From NCBI RefSeq assembly GCF_000469135.2, contig NZ_CP048117.1:2393501-2457500 (forward strand): DNA of 64,000 nucleotides, given 5' to 3'. Position numbers and translations under genes: made by a program. This DNA is from Bacillus sp. SB49. Lineage in GTDB: Bacteria; Bacillota; Bacilli; Bacillales; Halobacillaceae. The notes under the pieces were generated by a model. The model was not told where the DNA came from, ran no database searches, and worked only from the letters and a program-made list of their open reading frames with translations. Position 1 is the stretch's first letter. Every line of letters begins with the position of its first letter. Of the stretch, positions 56,508 to 64,000 are shown piece after piece.

Positions 56508-56666
56508 CGTACCTTCCCCCCTAAACCGAAAAGACAAGTAATAGCTCTTATTTTATACTAAAAATTAACAAATTTGAAACCAACTAAATAATTCATGCTG
56601 AGATTAGACAACTTTGTGATTTTTTTCTTCCTAATTAGCTCTTAAAACAAATTATTTTAAAAATTT

Positions 56667-56686
56667 CTGCCCCAATTCTGCCCCAA
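56667..56686. repeat. Integrase arm-type sites near attR
   Basis: CTGCCCCAA occurs at 56667-56675 and 56678-56686, an 11-base tandem. Matching nonamers occur inside attL. Distance to the attR core is about 45-60 bases. Confidence 0.65.
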
Positions 56687-56729
56687 ATGAGGTTCAGTGA
56701 ACAAACTCCACAAATTTCTGCTAAATAAG

Positions 56730-56774
56730 AAAACGCTGAATCCCTTGTCCAGCAAAGGTTTCAGCGTTTTTTCG
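56730..56774 (-). terminator. Terminator of the tRNA operon
   Basis: AACGCTGAA pairs with TTCAGCGTT, followed by TTTCTT on the minus strand after tRNA-Arg. An identical copy lies in attL (43906-43949). Confidence 0.85.
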
Positions 56775-56827
56775 TTAGCGTCCCAGGAGAGATTCGAACT
56801 CCCGACCCACAGCTTAGAAGGCTGTTG
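56730..56827 (-). repeat. attR: 98-bp direct repeat overlapping tRNA-Arg
   Basis: Identical to 43906-44003. It covers the 3' part of the intact tRNA-Arg gene and its terminator, so the tRNA stays functional after integration. Confidence 0.95.
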
Positions 56828-56852
56828 CTCTATCCAGCTGAGCTACTGGGAC
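56780..56852 (-). tRNA. tRNA-Arg (anticodon UCU)
   Basis: It folds as a full cloverleaf: acceptor GTCCCAG/CTGGGAC, D arm GCTC/GAGC, anticodon stem ACAGC/GCTGT with loop CTTCTAA (anticodon TCT), T stem GGGAG/CTCTC with loop TTCGAAT. The CCA end is not encoded. It is the integration target of the element. Confidence 0.97.
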
Positions 56853-56870
56853 ACAAGATTAAAATATGTA

Positions 56871-56944
56871 TGGAGCGGGTGAAGGGAATCGAACCCTCAT
56901 CATCAGCTTGGAAGGCTGAGGTTTTACCACTAAACTACACCCGC
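56871..56944 (-). tRNA. tRNA-Gly (anticodon UCC)
   Basis: Acceptor GCGGGTG/CACCCGC with encoded CCA (56871-56873), anticodon stem CAGC/GCTG with loop CTTCCAA (anticodon TCC), and T loop TTCGATT. It lies first in a two-gene tRNA operon, about 20 bases before tRNA-Arg. Confidence 0.96.
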
Positions 56945-56987
56945 AGGTTATGTATTTTTTCGCCTCCATCAGAAGCGGACAAGAATT

Positions 56988-57016
56988 ATTATATAAGGAA
57001 TTTGGCTGAAAGTCAA
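56988..57016 (-). promoter_or_regulatory. Strong SigmaA promoter of the tRNA-Gly-tRNA-Arg operon
   Basis: TTGACT (57011-57016), 17 bases, TATAAT (56988-56993) on the minus strand, about 40 bases before tRNA-Gly. Confidence 0.9.
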
Positions 57017-57022
57017 CAGGTT

Positions 57023-57049
57023 ACAGCAAAGAAATTAATTCTTTGCTGT
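57023..57049 (-). terminator. Stem-loop at the end of ysnB
   Basis: ACAGCAAAGAA (57023-57033) pairs with TTCTTTGCTGT (57039-57049), overlapping the ysnB stop. There is no T-run on the minus strand. Confidence 0.5.
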
Positions 57050-57559
57050 AAGGTCTGTTGAAAGAACCAATCCGTCCATTTTCTCCCCGTTCACATGATA
57101 GAACTGAAGGGTAGCTTCGGCCGGGTCATCCCATTCAAGGAGAGCATATGTCGGCTCTTCCCGATCTCTTGGAAGCCTTGCGCTTCCCGGGTTGATCAGG
57201 AGGACACCATCGACGACTTCCGCTCCCGCTATATGGGAGTGCCCGAAACAGGCGACCTGCGCTTCGTTTTCCTGCGCCTTGTACTTAAGAGGCATCAACG
57301 TCGTTTTAACTTGATGCAGATGGCCGTGCGTCACATAAAAAGTAACGTCTCCGACTGTTAACACTTGTTCATTTTCCATTTCCGGTTCAAAATCACAGTT
57401 TCCTTTAGCATAATAGAAGCCGTTCAACGTTTCTGATCCATAAGCGAGCTCTGAGTCGCCGCAATGGATCATCGCATCTGCGTCTTTATGCCTTGCTTTG
57501 ATGACCTGAACTTCCTGTTCCAGTCCGTGGCTGTCGCTCATGATTAACACTTTAGGCAC
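57035..57559 (-). CDS. ysnB: YsnB-like metallophosphoesterase (YfcE/MJ0936 family)
   Basis: The protein is 174 aa. Metal motifs are MSDSHG, HCGDSE, VKGN-type YAKGNCD, VTHGHLHQVK and FGHSHIAGAE. It is a predicted Mn-dependent phosphodiesterase. The start is a GTG at 57559 behind AAGGGAGAG. It is in the conserved rph-ysnA-ysnB order. Confidence 0.92.
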   Translation of the reverse strand: MPKVLIMSDSHGLEQEVQVIKARHKDADAMIHCGDSELAYGSETLNGFYYAKGNCDFEPEMENEQVLTVGDVTFYVTHGHLHQVKTTLMPLKYKAQENEAQVACFGHSHIAGAEVVDGVLLINPGSARLPRDREEPTYALLEWDDPAEATLQFYHVNGEKMDGLVLSTDLTAKN

Positions 57560-57574
57560 GCTGATCTCTCCCTT

Positions 57575-58168
57575 TTATGCCTCTTTCTCAAGCCATGCTT
57601 CCAACTGTTTGATAGCGTGGTGTCTGTGGCTGATTGCATTTTTTTCATCCGCGGTATGCTGTGCCATCGTTCGATCGGCGTTTTCCGGAATGAAAACCGG
57701 ATCGTATCCGAATCCATTGGTCCCTTGTGGCGATTCCGCTATTCTACCTTCACAAGTGCCGCGCTTCGTAAACGTATCTTGTCCCGGACGGGCGACTGCT
57801 ACGGCACAGACGAAACGGGCTGTACGCTGATGGGATGGCGTATCGCCGAGCTCCCGGAGCAGCTTCTCCATGTTTTTTTTATCATCTTTCTCTAATCCAG
57901 CATATCTCGCTGAGTAAACCCCAGGCTCTCCGTCGAGTGCATCGACCTCAAGACCGGAGTCATCGGAGACGACGGGAATATTCCACTCTTTCATCATAGC
58001 TTCTGCCTTGATTATTGCGTTCTCTTCGAATGTCGTACCGGTCTCTTCAATATCAGGAGCATAATCAAAGTCAAGCAGAGACTTTACTGAAATGCCGTAT
58101 TTCGAAAACATCTGCCTGAACTCCTGGGCTTTCCCTTCGTTCTTTGTCGCTATCAACAATTCTTTCAT
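57575..58168 (-). CDS. rdgB: RdgB/HAM1-type XTP/dITP pyrophosphatase
   Basis: The protein is 197 aa. It begins with IATKNEGKAQEFRQMFSKYG and has SDDSGLEVDALDGEPGVYSARYAG and GTNGFGYDPVF. It removes non-canonical purine nucleotides. The start overlaps the rph stop by one base. It is called ysnA in B. subtilis. Confidence 0.95.
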   Translation of the reverse strand: MKELLIATKNEGKAQEFRQMFSKYGISVKSLLDFDYAPDIEETGTTFEENAIIKAEAMMKEWNIPVVSDDSGLEVDALDGEPGVYSARYAGLEKDDKKNMEKLLRELGDTPSHQRTARFVCAVAVARPGQDTFTKRGTCEGRIAESPQGTNGFGYDPVFIPENADRTMAQHTADEKNAISHRHHAIKQLEAWLEKEA

Positions 58169-58926
58169 TATTTTGCCGCTCCGGATTTGTTACTGATAGT
58201 TTCCGCCCATTCTCCTATCGCTTCTTCCTGAAGGACGATTAAGTCAGAAACGCCTTTTTCGGCAAGAGAAAGCATCTTCTGCAGCTGCTGCATGGAGAAA
58301 GTAGCTTCTTCTCCCGTACCTTGAAGCTCCACAAATTCGCCTTTCCCTGTCATGATGACGTTCATATCGACTTGGGCTTTACTATCCTCTTCATAGCACA
58401 AATCAAGAATTTCCTTCCCGTCAGGCAGGACACCTACAGAAATCGCGGTCAGAAAGTCCGTAATCGGAAGCTCTTTCAGCGTCCCCTTCTTCACAAGTTT
58501 GCCTAAAGCAAGGACAACCGCTACAAAGGCTCCTGTGATGGAAGCTGTTCTAGTCCCGCCGTCCGCCTGGATGACATCACAGTCCACCCAAATGGTCCGC
58601 TCCCCAATCTTGTCCAAGTCGACAACGGCACGCAGGGAACGACCGATCAAACGCTGAATCTCCATCGTACGGCCAGAGACTTTACCTTTAGAAGATTCGC
58701 GGATGTTACGCTGCTCGGTAGCTCTTGGCAGCATGGCATATTCCGCTGTAATCCAGCCCTTTCCTTGACCACGTAAAAAAGGAGGTACACGATCCTCAAC
58801 GCTGGCATTACAAATGACTTTCGTATCTCCAAAACTGATCAGCACCGAACCCTCCGGATGCTTCACATAGTCTGTCTCAATTGTTACGGTTCTCAATTCA
58901 TTCACTTCTCGATGATCACTTCTCAT
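58168..58926 (-). CDS. rph: RNase PH
   Basis: The protein is 252 aa, a phosphorolytic 3'-5' exonuclease trimming tRNA 3' ends. Motifs include [37 protein letters not shown] and [20 protein letters not shown]. The ATG at 58926 follows AAGGAGG. A TGTTAAGAT extended -10 lies at 58966-58971. Confidence 0.96.
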   Translation of the reverse strand: MRSDHREVNELRTVTIETDYVKHPEGSVLISFGDTKVICNASVEDRVPPFLRGQGKGWITAEYAMLPRATEQRNIRESSKGKVSGRTMEIQRLIGRSLRAVVDLDKIGERTIWVDCDVIQADGGTRTASITGAFVAVVLALGKLVKKGTLKELPITDFLTAISVGVLPDGKEILDLCYEEDSKAQVDMNVIMTGKGEFVELQGTGEEATFSMQQLQKMLSLAEKGVSDLIVLQEEAIGEWAETISNKSGAAK

Positions 58927-59011
58927 CGATATCGACCTCCTTTTTCTTCACCATTATCCTTGCCCATCTTAACACATATTACCGCCGCCCGATAGTTCTA
59001 GCTAAATGTAA

Positions 59012-59046
59012 AAAGCGCACCAAAAGTTCGAACTTTCGGAACGCTT
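59012..59046 (-). terminator. Terminator after gerM
   Basis: AAGCGTTCCGAAAGTTCG pairs imperfectly with CGAACTTTTGGTGCGCTT, followed by TTT on the minus strand. Confidence 0.7.
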
Positions 59047-59063
59047 CTTATCTTGTCGGCTTT

Positions 59064-60155
59064 CTACAATTCCTCTGCCCCGCTGATATCAGAACGGGAG
59101 ACCGGCTCGGCAAGTGGCTGCCCGGATTCGGTCATCACCTGCTCTGCTCCATCCACGTGAACCTCAACCGATTCTACATCCTTAAGCTCTGTCAGACTCA
59201 TGACGAGACTTGCCAAAGCTTCGTCGGATAAAGATGGGTTGTCCTCGCCGCTCAGCAGTTTTTCATTAAAGGACACGGCGAGCACCCCGTTACTTAATTT
59301 CGAACTGACCATCTCCGCACCGTCATTAAACGGGTTCATGAGGGAAGTTCCCAGCTCAGGACCGTTCAGAAGCGCTTGTACCATTGCGGCATAATCATCA
59401 TCGTTCTTCTCGATGCGCGTCGTGACCGGAACGTGGTAGACCTGATCTCCGTTTTGTGCCGGGAAGTAAACGGTGACTGCTTCGGAATTCATGATATCTG
59501 TGTTGACACCGATATGATTATTGATCCCGTCGGAACGGGAGACTCCTTCCGAAATCGGAGTCCCGTTGACAGGCATTTCTGTAAGCTCATGGCCGTTAAC
59601 CCACAGCTTGATCCGATCGACACCTTCGAACTGAGTCAACGTGTACGTCATGGCTTGAAGGATCTTCTCTTCATCCTGTGCTTCATAATTCTTAAAGTCC
59701 TCGGATACGTCAACGACCAAGGTACCATCCTCCTGAGCATTTACTCCAAGTATCTCCGTCCCTGCAGGCAGGACAGCTTGGAATCCATTCGGAAGCAGGT
59801 TTGTAACCGGTCCGTCTTTAACCATATATTCCAAAGCCTGCGTCGCCACTTCCTTCGAGGCAGGAAGCTCTAACGTCTGTGGGGCGACCATGCCATTGGC
59901 ATCCATCAAGTACAATTCCCTTTCTACCGTAGAAGCTGATTCCTCCTCTGTACTTTCCCCTTCTTCGGCTCCTTCTTCTTCGCCTTCTGCTGCCGGTTCT
60001 TCACTCTCAGCAGACGGGGTTGTCGTAACCGCCTCTTCCGGAGCATCCATCTTCTCCATTGATTGTTCCCCTTCAAAAAGGCAGCCGGAGAGCAGCCCTG
60101 TACACATTAATAATAGAAGCGTGATCCATAATGGTTTGTATCTGTATTTCTTCAT
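59064..60155 (-). CDS. gerM: GerM, spore germination lipoprotein with two GerMN domains
   Basis: The protein is 363 aa from the ATG at 60155 (GGGAGGG upstream). The signal peptide ends in a lipobox (LLSGC). An acidic Glu/Ala/Ser linker and two GerMN repeats follow (GTLVVDVSEDFKNYEAQDEE, and NGVLAVSFNEKLLSGEDNPS later). In B. subtilis it helps anchor the SpoIIIA-SpoIIQ channel. It lies between racE and rph as in B. subtilis. Confidence 0.92.
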   Translation of the reverse strand: MKKYRYKPLWITLLLLMCTGLLSGCLFEGEQSMEKMDAPEEAVTTTPSAESEEPAAEGEEEGAEEGESTEEESASTVERELYLMDANGMVAPQTLELPASKEVATQALEYMVKDGPVTNLLPNGFQAVLPAGTEILGVNAQEDGTLVVDVSEDFKNYEAQDEEKILQAMTYTLTQFEGVDRIKLWVNGHELTEMPVNGTPISEGVSRSDGINNHIGVNTDIMNSEAVTVYFPAQNGDQVYHVPVTTRIEKNDDDYAAMVQALLNGPELGTSLMNPFNDGAEMVSSKLSNGVLAVSFNEKLLSGEDNPSLSDEALASLVMSLTELKDVESVEVHVDGAEQVMTESGQPLAEPVSRSDISGAEEL

Positions 60156-60238
60156 AGCTTTCCCTCCCGAGATAGTTTGTACTACCATATATACGAGCAC
60201 CTGGAGGGTTTAGACCAGATAAATTTTCATCCGAATAT

Positions 60239-60270
60239 AAAAAAACCCTGCCCTCAATAGGCAGAGTTTT
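60239..60270 (-). terminator. Terminator overlapping the racE stop
   Basis: ACTCTGCC pairs with GGCAGGGT, followed by TTTTTT on the minus strand. The racE stop codon lies inside the hairpin. Confidence 0.8.
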
Positions 60271-61075
60271 GAACATGTTCCAATTCTACAGTTTTCAGCA
60301 CCTGTACCGGCTCATCAAACCAGCTGTTCGCCACTACACGGAATTTCTCGATGTCACCGGTAGAGTAGAATTCGTGGACCGGCTGATGGTCCTCCGTCTC
60401 CAGCGCTTTTTGATAAGACAGGATCAGGCTTGCCTCCCGGGCGGTTTCCTCCCCAGAACTGATTACCTGGATATGGTTGCCCATCTCCCGTTGAACCAGA
60501 TCCTTGATCAAAGGATAATGGGTGCAGCCGAGAATGAGCGTATCTATATGATTCATCTCCTTCAACGGCTTGAGGGTGTTGGAAACGATCCCTTCCGCTT
60601 CAGGACCGGACAAGATACCATCTTCCACCATGGGTACAAACGGAGGGCAGGCGAGGTCATTCACTCGGATCGAGCGATCAATCGCCTTAAGAGCGTTCGG
60701 GTATGCACGGCTTTGAATGGTTCCTTCTGTCCCGATGACGCCGATCCGTTTATTCTGACTGACTTTGATAGCTGCCCGGGCGCCCGGCTCAATGACACCA
60801 AGCACAGGTATAGACAATTCTTCTTGCAGCTCCTTGAGCGTATACGCAGTCGCCGTGTTACAGGCGATCACAAGCATTTTAATGTTTTTGCTCAAAAGAT
60901 AGTTGACCATCTGCCATGTGAACGCACGCACCTCTTCTTCTGAACGCGGTCCGTACGGGCAGCGCTTCGTATCCCCTAGATAGACAAACGTTTCTCTGGG
61001 CAGCTGTCTCATCAATTCCCGCGCCACCGTCAACCCGCCTACGCCGGAATCGATCACCCCTATCGGTCGTTTCAT
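60254..61075 (-). CDS. racE: Glutamate racemase
   Basis: The protein is 273 aa. The two catalytic cysteines are in VIACNTATAYTL and LILGCTHYPLIKDL, and GVIDSGVGGLTVARELM opens the protein. It supplies D-glutamate for peptidoglycan. It follows the marR gene in the conserved ysmB-racE-gerM order. Confidence 0.96.
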   Translation of the reverse strand: MKRPIGVIDSGVGGLTVARELMRQLPRETFVYLGDTKRCPYGPRSEEEVRAFTWQMVNYLLSKNIKMLVIACNTATAYTLKELQEELSIPVLGVIEPGARAAIKVSQNKRIGVIGTEGTIQSRAYPNALKAIDRSIRVNDLACPPFVPMVEDGILSGPEAEGIVSNTLKPLKEMNHIDTLILGCTHYPLIKDLVQREMGNHIQVISSGEETAREASLILSYQKALETEDHQPVHEFYSTGDIEKFRVVANSWFDEPVQVLKTVELEHVQNSAY

Positions 61076-61094
61076 TGTTTCATCCCTCTTTTTC

Positions 61095-61556
61095 TCATTG
61101 TTGTCCCTCGTGCTCTGTCTCTTTCATTTCGGCATGCAGAACATGCAGCAGCCGATTCAGCGTCTCTACATCTTCTACCGGTACGTCTTTCAGTACATCT
61201 TCCAGATAGTTTTGACGTTTGGCAATTACTTCATGAATAATTTCCTCACCTTTGGACTGCACGTGAATGCGGACTACCCTGCGGTCCTTCGTGTCCCGCA
61301 CCCGCTCGACAAGCCCGTTCTTCTCCATCCTGTCCACTAAATCCGTCGTCGTACTACACGCCAGATGAATATAGTTGGAGAGCTCACCGATCGTCATATC
61401 CCCCTTCTCCAGCAGCCACTGCAGTGCAACAAACTGCGGGGCTGTGATCGGGTAATGATTCAGGATTTCCCGTCCTCTTTGCTTGATGATTCCGGATATG
61501 TATCTTAACTCTTTCTCTATATCCGCCACTATAGACGTCTGTTGTCTGTTAGACAC
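61095..61556 (-). CDS. ysmB: MarR-family regulator (YsmB-like)
   Basis: The protein is about 153 aa from the GTG at 61556, 8 bases after AGGGG. The winged helix is clear: MTIGELSNYIHLACSTTTDLVDRM and VERVRDTKDRRVVRIHV. Its ligand and targets are unknown. It is probably co-transcribed with racE. Confidence 0.93.
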   Translation of the reverse strand: MSNRQQTSIVADIEKELRYISGIIKQRGREILNHYPITAPQFVALQWLLEKGDMTIGELSNYIHLACSTTTDLVDRMEKNGLVERVRDTKDRRVVRIHVQSKGEEIIHEVIAKRQNYLEDVLKDVPVEDVETLNRLLHVLHAEMKETEHEGQQ

Positions 61557-61641
61557 AATCAGCACCCCTAACGAAAATACTTAATAAACTCCATTTTCAC
61601 TCGTATTGGAGAAAAATTCAACATAAATGTTCCTTTTAAAC

Positions 61642-61685
61642 AAAAAACCCTTTCAGGTATCAGTATAGTGACTATACCTGAAAGG
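61642..61685 (-). terminator. Terminator after gerE
   Basis: CCTTTCAGGTAT pairs with ATACCTGAAAGG with an inner TATAGTcacTATA stem, followed by GTTTTTT on the minus strand. Confidence 0.9.
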
Positions 61686-61732
61686 ACTCCGTACACCTCA
61701 AATAATCCCGCCACAACTTTCTATTATGGAGA

Positions 61733-61957
61733 TTATAATTCCAGTTCACCCATCCGCAACAGCTCTACGACTGCCTGCGAGCGACCTTTGACCCCCAATT
61801 TCTGCATGGCATTTGAAATGTGATTCCGCACAGTCTTCTCTGAAATGAAGAGCTCTTTTGCGATCTCCCTAGTCGTTTTATCCTGCACCAGAAGCTCGAA
61901 AACTTCTCGCTCCCGCTTGGTAAGAATTTGTGTTGGCCGATAGCCGTCCTCCTTCAC
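61733..61957 (-). CDS. gerE: GerE, late mother-cell sporulation regulator
   Basis: The protein is 74 aa, a bare LuxR-type helix-turn-helix: LTKREREVFELLVQDKTTRE and IAKELFISEKTVRNHISNAM. It controls late coat genes together with SigK. The GTG start at 61957 follows AAGGAGGGG. Confidence 0.95.
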   Translation of the reverse strand: MKEDGYRPTQILTKREREVFELLVQDKTTREIAKELFISEKTVRNHISNAMQKLGVKGRSQAVVELLRMGELEL

Positions 61958-62014
61958 AAGCGTACCCCTCCTTGTTGTCTCTGAGCTGAACGAGGGGAAT
62001 TATTTAGTCAATGT

Positions 62015-62044
62015 TATCGTATGAGGCATAAGGTTGCCCTGTGC
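62015..62044 (-). promoter_or_regulatory. SigmaK-type promoter of gerE
   Basis: On the minus strand GCAC (62041-62044) is followed after 17 bases by CATACGATA (62015-62023), matching the SigK pattern (AC, about 16-17 bases, CATAnnnTA). gerE is a SigK-dependent gene in B. subtilis. Confidence 0.7.
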
Positions 62045-62051
62045 TTCGCTT

Positions 62052-62705
62052 TCAAGATTTAGTCACAAGCCCGAGTTCCTGCGCTTTGAAGAGGGCTTCT
62101 GTACGGGATCTTACATTCAGCTTATTGAAAATCCCGGTAAGCGTGTATTCCACACTCCGCTGTGACATATGCAGCAGCTGGGCAATCTCACGGTTCGTTA
62201 AGCCGGATGCCACTTCCTTAAGAATCGACTGTTCTTTCTCATTTAAGGAGAGGCCGTTATTCTTCTCTTTCTCCTCCGCATTTCCACTGACGCTTGCTTC
62301 TGAGCGGCGCAGCTGTTTAAAGAGATGAAGGGGAATAACGACTTCATCTCTTGCGGCGCATCGAATAGCGGTCAACAGCTGCTCACTTGTCGCGGTTTTG
62401 CTTACAAAACCGTTAATGTCTGCTTCGACCAGCATATTGAAGTGTGTGCTCAAGTCGAACCCTGTATAGATGAGAAGCTTGATGTCCGGATAGTTATTGC
62501 GTATTTTTTTCGCGAGTTCAATACCATTTATGCCGGGCATGTATAAATCCAGCAAAGCGATATCATAATCGTTTTCTTCCATAATGGAAAGAACCATTTC
62601 ATTATCGTGGGTGACATCCACGACAAGATCTCCTTCTTGTTCCAGCATTGCTTTCGTCCCGGCTCCAACAGCCGGGTGGTCATCTACAATTAATACTTGC
62701 TTCAT
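62052..62705 (-). CDS. comA: ComA-like response regulator
   Basis: The protein is 217 aa from the ATG at 62705 (AAGGAGG upstream). The receiver domain has Asp8-Asp9 and phospho-acceptor Asp53 (IALLDLYMPG) and a KT pair (SKTATSEQL). The LuxR-type output ends RSVEYTLTGIFNKLNVRSRTE, nearly the ComA helix-turn-helix (RSIEYSLTSIFNKLNVGSRTE). In B. subtilis phospho-ComA activates srfA and other quorum genes. It overlaps the kinase gene by 4 bases. Confidence 0.88.
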   Translation of the reverse strand: MKQVLIVDDHPAVGAGTKAMLEQEGDLVVDVTHDNEMVLSIMEENDYDIALLDLYMPGINGIELAKKIRNNYPDIKLLIYTGFDLSTHFNMLVEADINGFVSKTATSEQLLTAIRCAARDEVVIPLHLFKQLRRSEASVSGNAEEKEKNNGLSLNEKEQSILKEVASGLTNREIAQLLHMSQRSVEYTLTGIFNKLNVRSRTEALFKAQELGLVTKS

Positions 62706-64000
62706 ACATGGACCTCCTTGCTCGCCGTACAAGGAAAAGTAACAATTGTTTTAAATCCTTCCCCAGGCGATGTTTCTATCGATAAGTTTCCGTTTAAACC
62801 ATTTACCCGCTGTTCAATTCCCGATAGGCCGATATGGGAAAATAAATCCCGTTGAACCGAGTAGTCCATCCCTCTACCGTTATCAGAATATAAAAGCATT
62901 ACATGATCCTCGTTACTGGACAGCGACAGTTTTACGATCTTCGCATCGGAATGTTTCATCGCATTTGTCAACAGTTCCTGTACAATTCGGAAGATTGCCA
63001 GAATCCGCTCCTGATCCAATTCAGCGTCGAAACGCTCATGCGCAAAATACACCGTAAAATTAGAGCGGAGCTGATATTGCTGAATCAGATTTTTCAAGGA
63101 TTGTACAAGTCCAAGCTCTTCTATGAAAGCAGGACGGAGCTCGTTGCATGTTTCTCTAATTAAATGAATGCTGTCAAGGAGTGACTCCTTATACATCAGC
63201 AGTTCTGAATGAAGACTCTTTGGAAGGTCTTTTCGCTGACTGATCAAATCGTCCATGCGCCGATATAAGTACAGCTGCTCCTGAAGAACCGTATCGTGCA
63301 GGTCAATGGAAAGCTGCTTCCTCTGATTCTCTGCGATCGTGAAAAGAAGTCGGGAAAGCCACGTTGGATACTTCTGTGTCTGATCGCTTCTCAGTTTGCG
63401 TAACTCCTTTACAAGATCCTCAATCAGGCTCATGTTCTGAATAGCGATGTTCGCATTATAGGAAATCGTCTGAAGGTACGTCTTCTCATCTCTGTTCAAA
63501 GATGTGTAGTCCTTCTTCCCTTTACACCACATCATCGTGACCTTATCCATGGTGTAACCTACGACGAACCCGAAGCCCTTATCCGTCTCGATAATGGAAC
63601 CGATATCGTAAGAATAGTCTTGGTAATGGTTATCAAAATGATCAATGATATCCTGCGGAATGGGGTCATACACACAATAGACTTTTCTTCTATTATGTTT
63701 GGAATAGAAGTACATTTCCCGGACGTTCAGGACATTCTTTACCTCTTCGCGCATCACCCTCATCAGATCGACCGCGTTGGACTGTTCCTTCATATCCTGC
63801 GCCATCCGGTGCATACTTTCCTGGTAACTGTATCGTGCTGAGAACATATAGGGCTGCAGCCGGAAATCCAGAACTTCTTTGATGGATAAGAAAATGATAA
63901 GCACGATGTGATAAGAAAGATAAATTTGAACGTTCGTTACAATGGACATTTCCGCCTGTACAAAGAAGTTTGTTGCTGTTGTCAACAGAAGACTGGGAAG
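62702..64000 (-). CDS. comP: ComP-like sensor histidine kinase (partial, N-terminus off the right edge)
   Basis: At least 432 residues are present and the frame is open to position 64000. A hydrophobic remainder of the sensor region (about the first 40 visible residues) and a cytoplasmic GAF-like linker precede the HisKA_3 helix with the phospho-His in QLSIDLHDTVLQEQL. The ATPase has IVQELLTNAMKHS (N box), YSDNGRGMD and GLSGIEQRVNGLNG. Pairing with a ComA-like regulator supports ComP. The comX/comQ genes, if any, would lie beyond the right edge. Confidence 0.85.
   Translation of the reverse strand, partial: LPSLLLTTATNFFVQAEMSIVTNVQIYLSYHIVLIIFLSIKEVLDFRLQPYMFSARYSYQESMHRMAQDMKEQSNAVDLMRVMREEVKNVLNVREMYFYSKHNRRKVYCVYDPIPQDIIDHFDNHYQDYSYDIGSIIETDKGFGFVVGYTMDKVTMMWCKGKKDYTSLNRDEKTYLQTISYNANIAIQNMSLIEDLVKELRKLRSDQTQKYPTWLSRLLFTIAENQRKQLSIDLHDTVLQEQLYLYRRMDDLISQRKDLPKSLHSELLMYKESLLDSIHLIRETCNELRPAFIEELGLVQSLKNLIQQYQLRSNFTVYFAHERFDAELDQERILAIFRIVQELLTNAMKHSDAKIVKLSLSSNEDHVMLLYSDNGRGMDYSVQRDLFSHIGLSGIEQRVNGLNGNLSIETSPGEGFKTIVTFPCTASKEVHV

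Larger units (their letters stand above)
43906..56827. mobile_element. 12.9-kb integrative element (defective prophage) in tRNA-Arg(UCU)
   Basis: It is bounded by perfect 98-bp repeats and encodes a tyrosine integrase, an ImmA-like protease, phage tail, endolysin and small lysis-region genes, and accessory genes. It has no capsid, portal, terminase or replication genes. Several phage genes are frameshifted. Local sequence is more AT-rich than the flanks, especially at 54.4-56.6 kb. It separates ysoA-side genes from the ysnB-rph-gerE block that follow in related chromosomes. Confidence 0.93.

Overview
The window is a low-to-mid-GC Gram-positive, spore-forming chromosome segment. Gene content and order match the Bacillus subtilis region rng/spoIVF - min - mre - maf - spoIIB - comC - folC - valS - spoVID - hem - lonA - clpX - tig - ysoA, followed by the rph - gerM - racE - gerE block. 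Acidic protein composition and a few rearrangements suggest a halophilic Bacillaceae such as Halobacillus or a relative; this genus call is inference. Almost every core gene lies on the minus strand.

Region 1-12 kb: a partial RNase G, the SpoIVFA/SpoIVFB membrane-protease pair behind a good SigE-type promoter, the MinCD division-site selectors, the MreBCD cell-shape genes, RadC, Maf and a SpoIIB-like SPOR protein. Region 9.6-18.5 kb: a compact type IV pilus locus (vanW-like, pilB, pilT, pilC, one major pilin, prepilin peptidase, pilM, pilN, pilO) in the interval where B. subtilis has only comC. It includes a retraction ATPase, so it probably makes real retractile pili. Region 18.6-30.8 kb: folC, valS with a T-box leader, spoVID and the haem operon hemAXCDBL. 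Region 31-41.3 kb: an inserted amino-acid ABC transporter, then ysxC, lonA, clpX, tig and ysoA (lonB is absent). Region 41.5-43.9 kb: small genes, including an unannotated Sda-like sporulation checkpoint protein at 41585-41728, and a small gene broken by an amber stop.

Region 43.9-56.8 kb is a 12.9-kb integrative element in a tRNA-Arg(UCU) gene. Its ends are perfect 98-bp direct repeats, with repeated CTGCCCCAA-type motifs just inside both ends that look like integrase arm sites. It carries a tyrosine integrase and an ImmA-like protease behind a promoter whose spacer is a LexA (SOS) box. It also has a decayed phage tail/lysis block in which the tail gene has three frameshifts and the endolysin one, and a truncated wall-binding/metallo-beta-lactamase/lamin-tail gene coupled to DUF3006. 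A secreted bacteriocin-like protein lies among small membrane proteins. Next to attR sit a DprA-like gene and a HAD-phosphoribosyltransferase fusion, which together form a candidate anti-phage module.

Region 56.8-64 kb: the tRNA-Gly/tRNA-Arg operon with its promoter, then ysnB, an XTP/dITP pyrophosphatase, rph, gerM, racE, a MarR regulator, gerE behind a SigK-type promoter, and a ComA/ComP-like two-component system whose kinase runs off the right edge.
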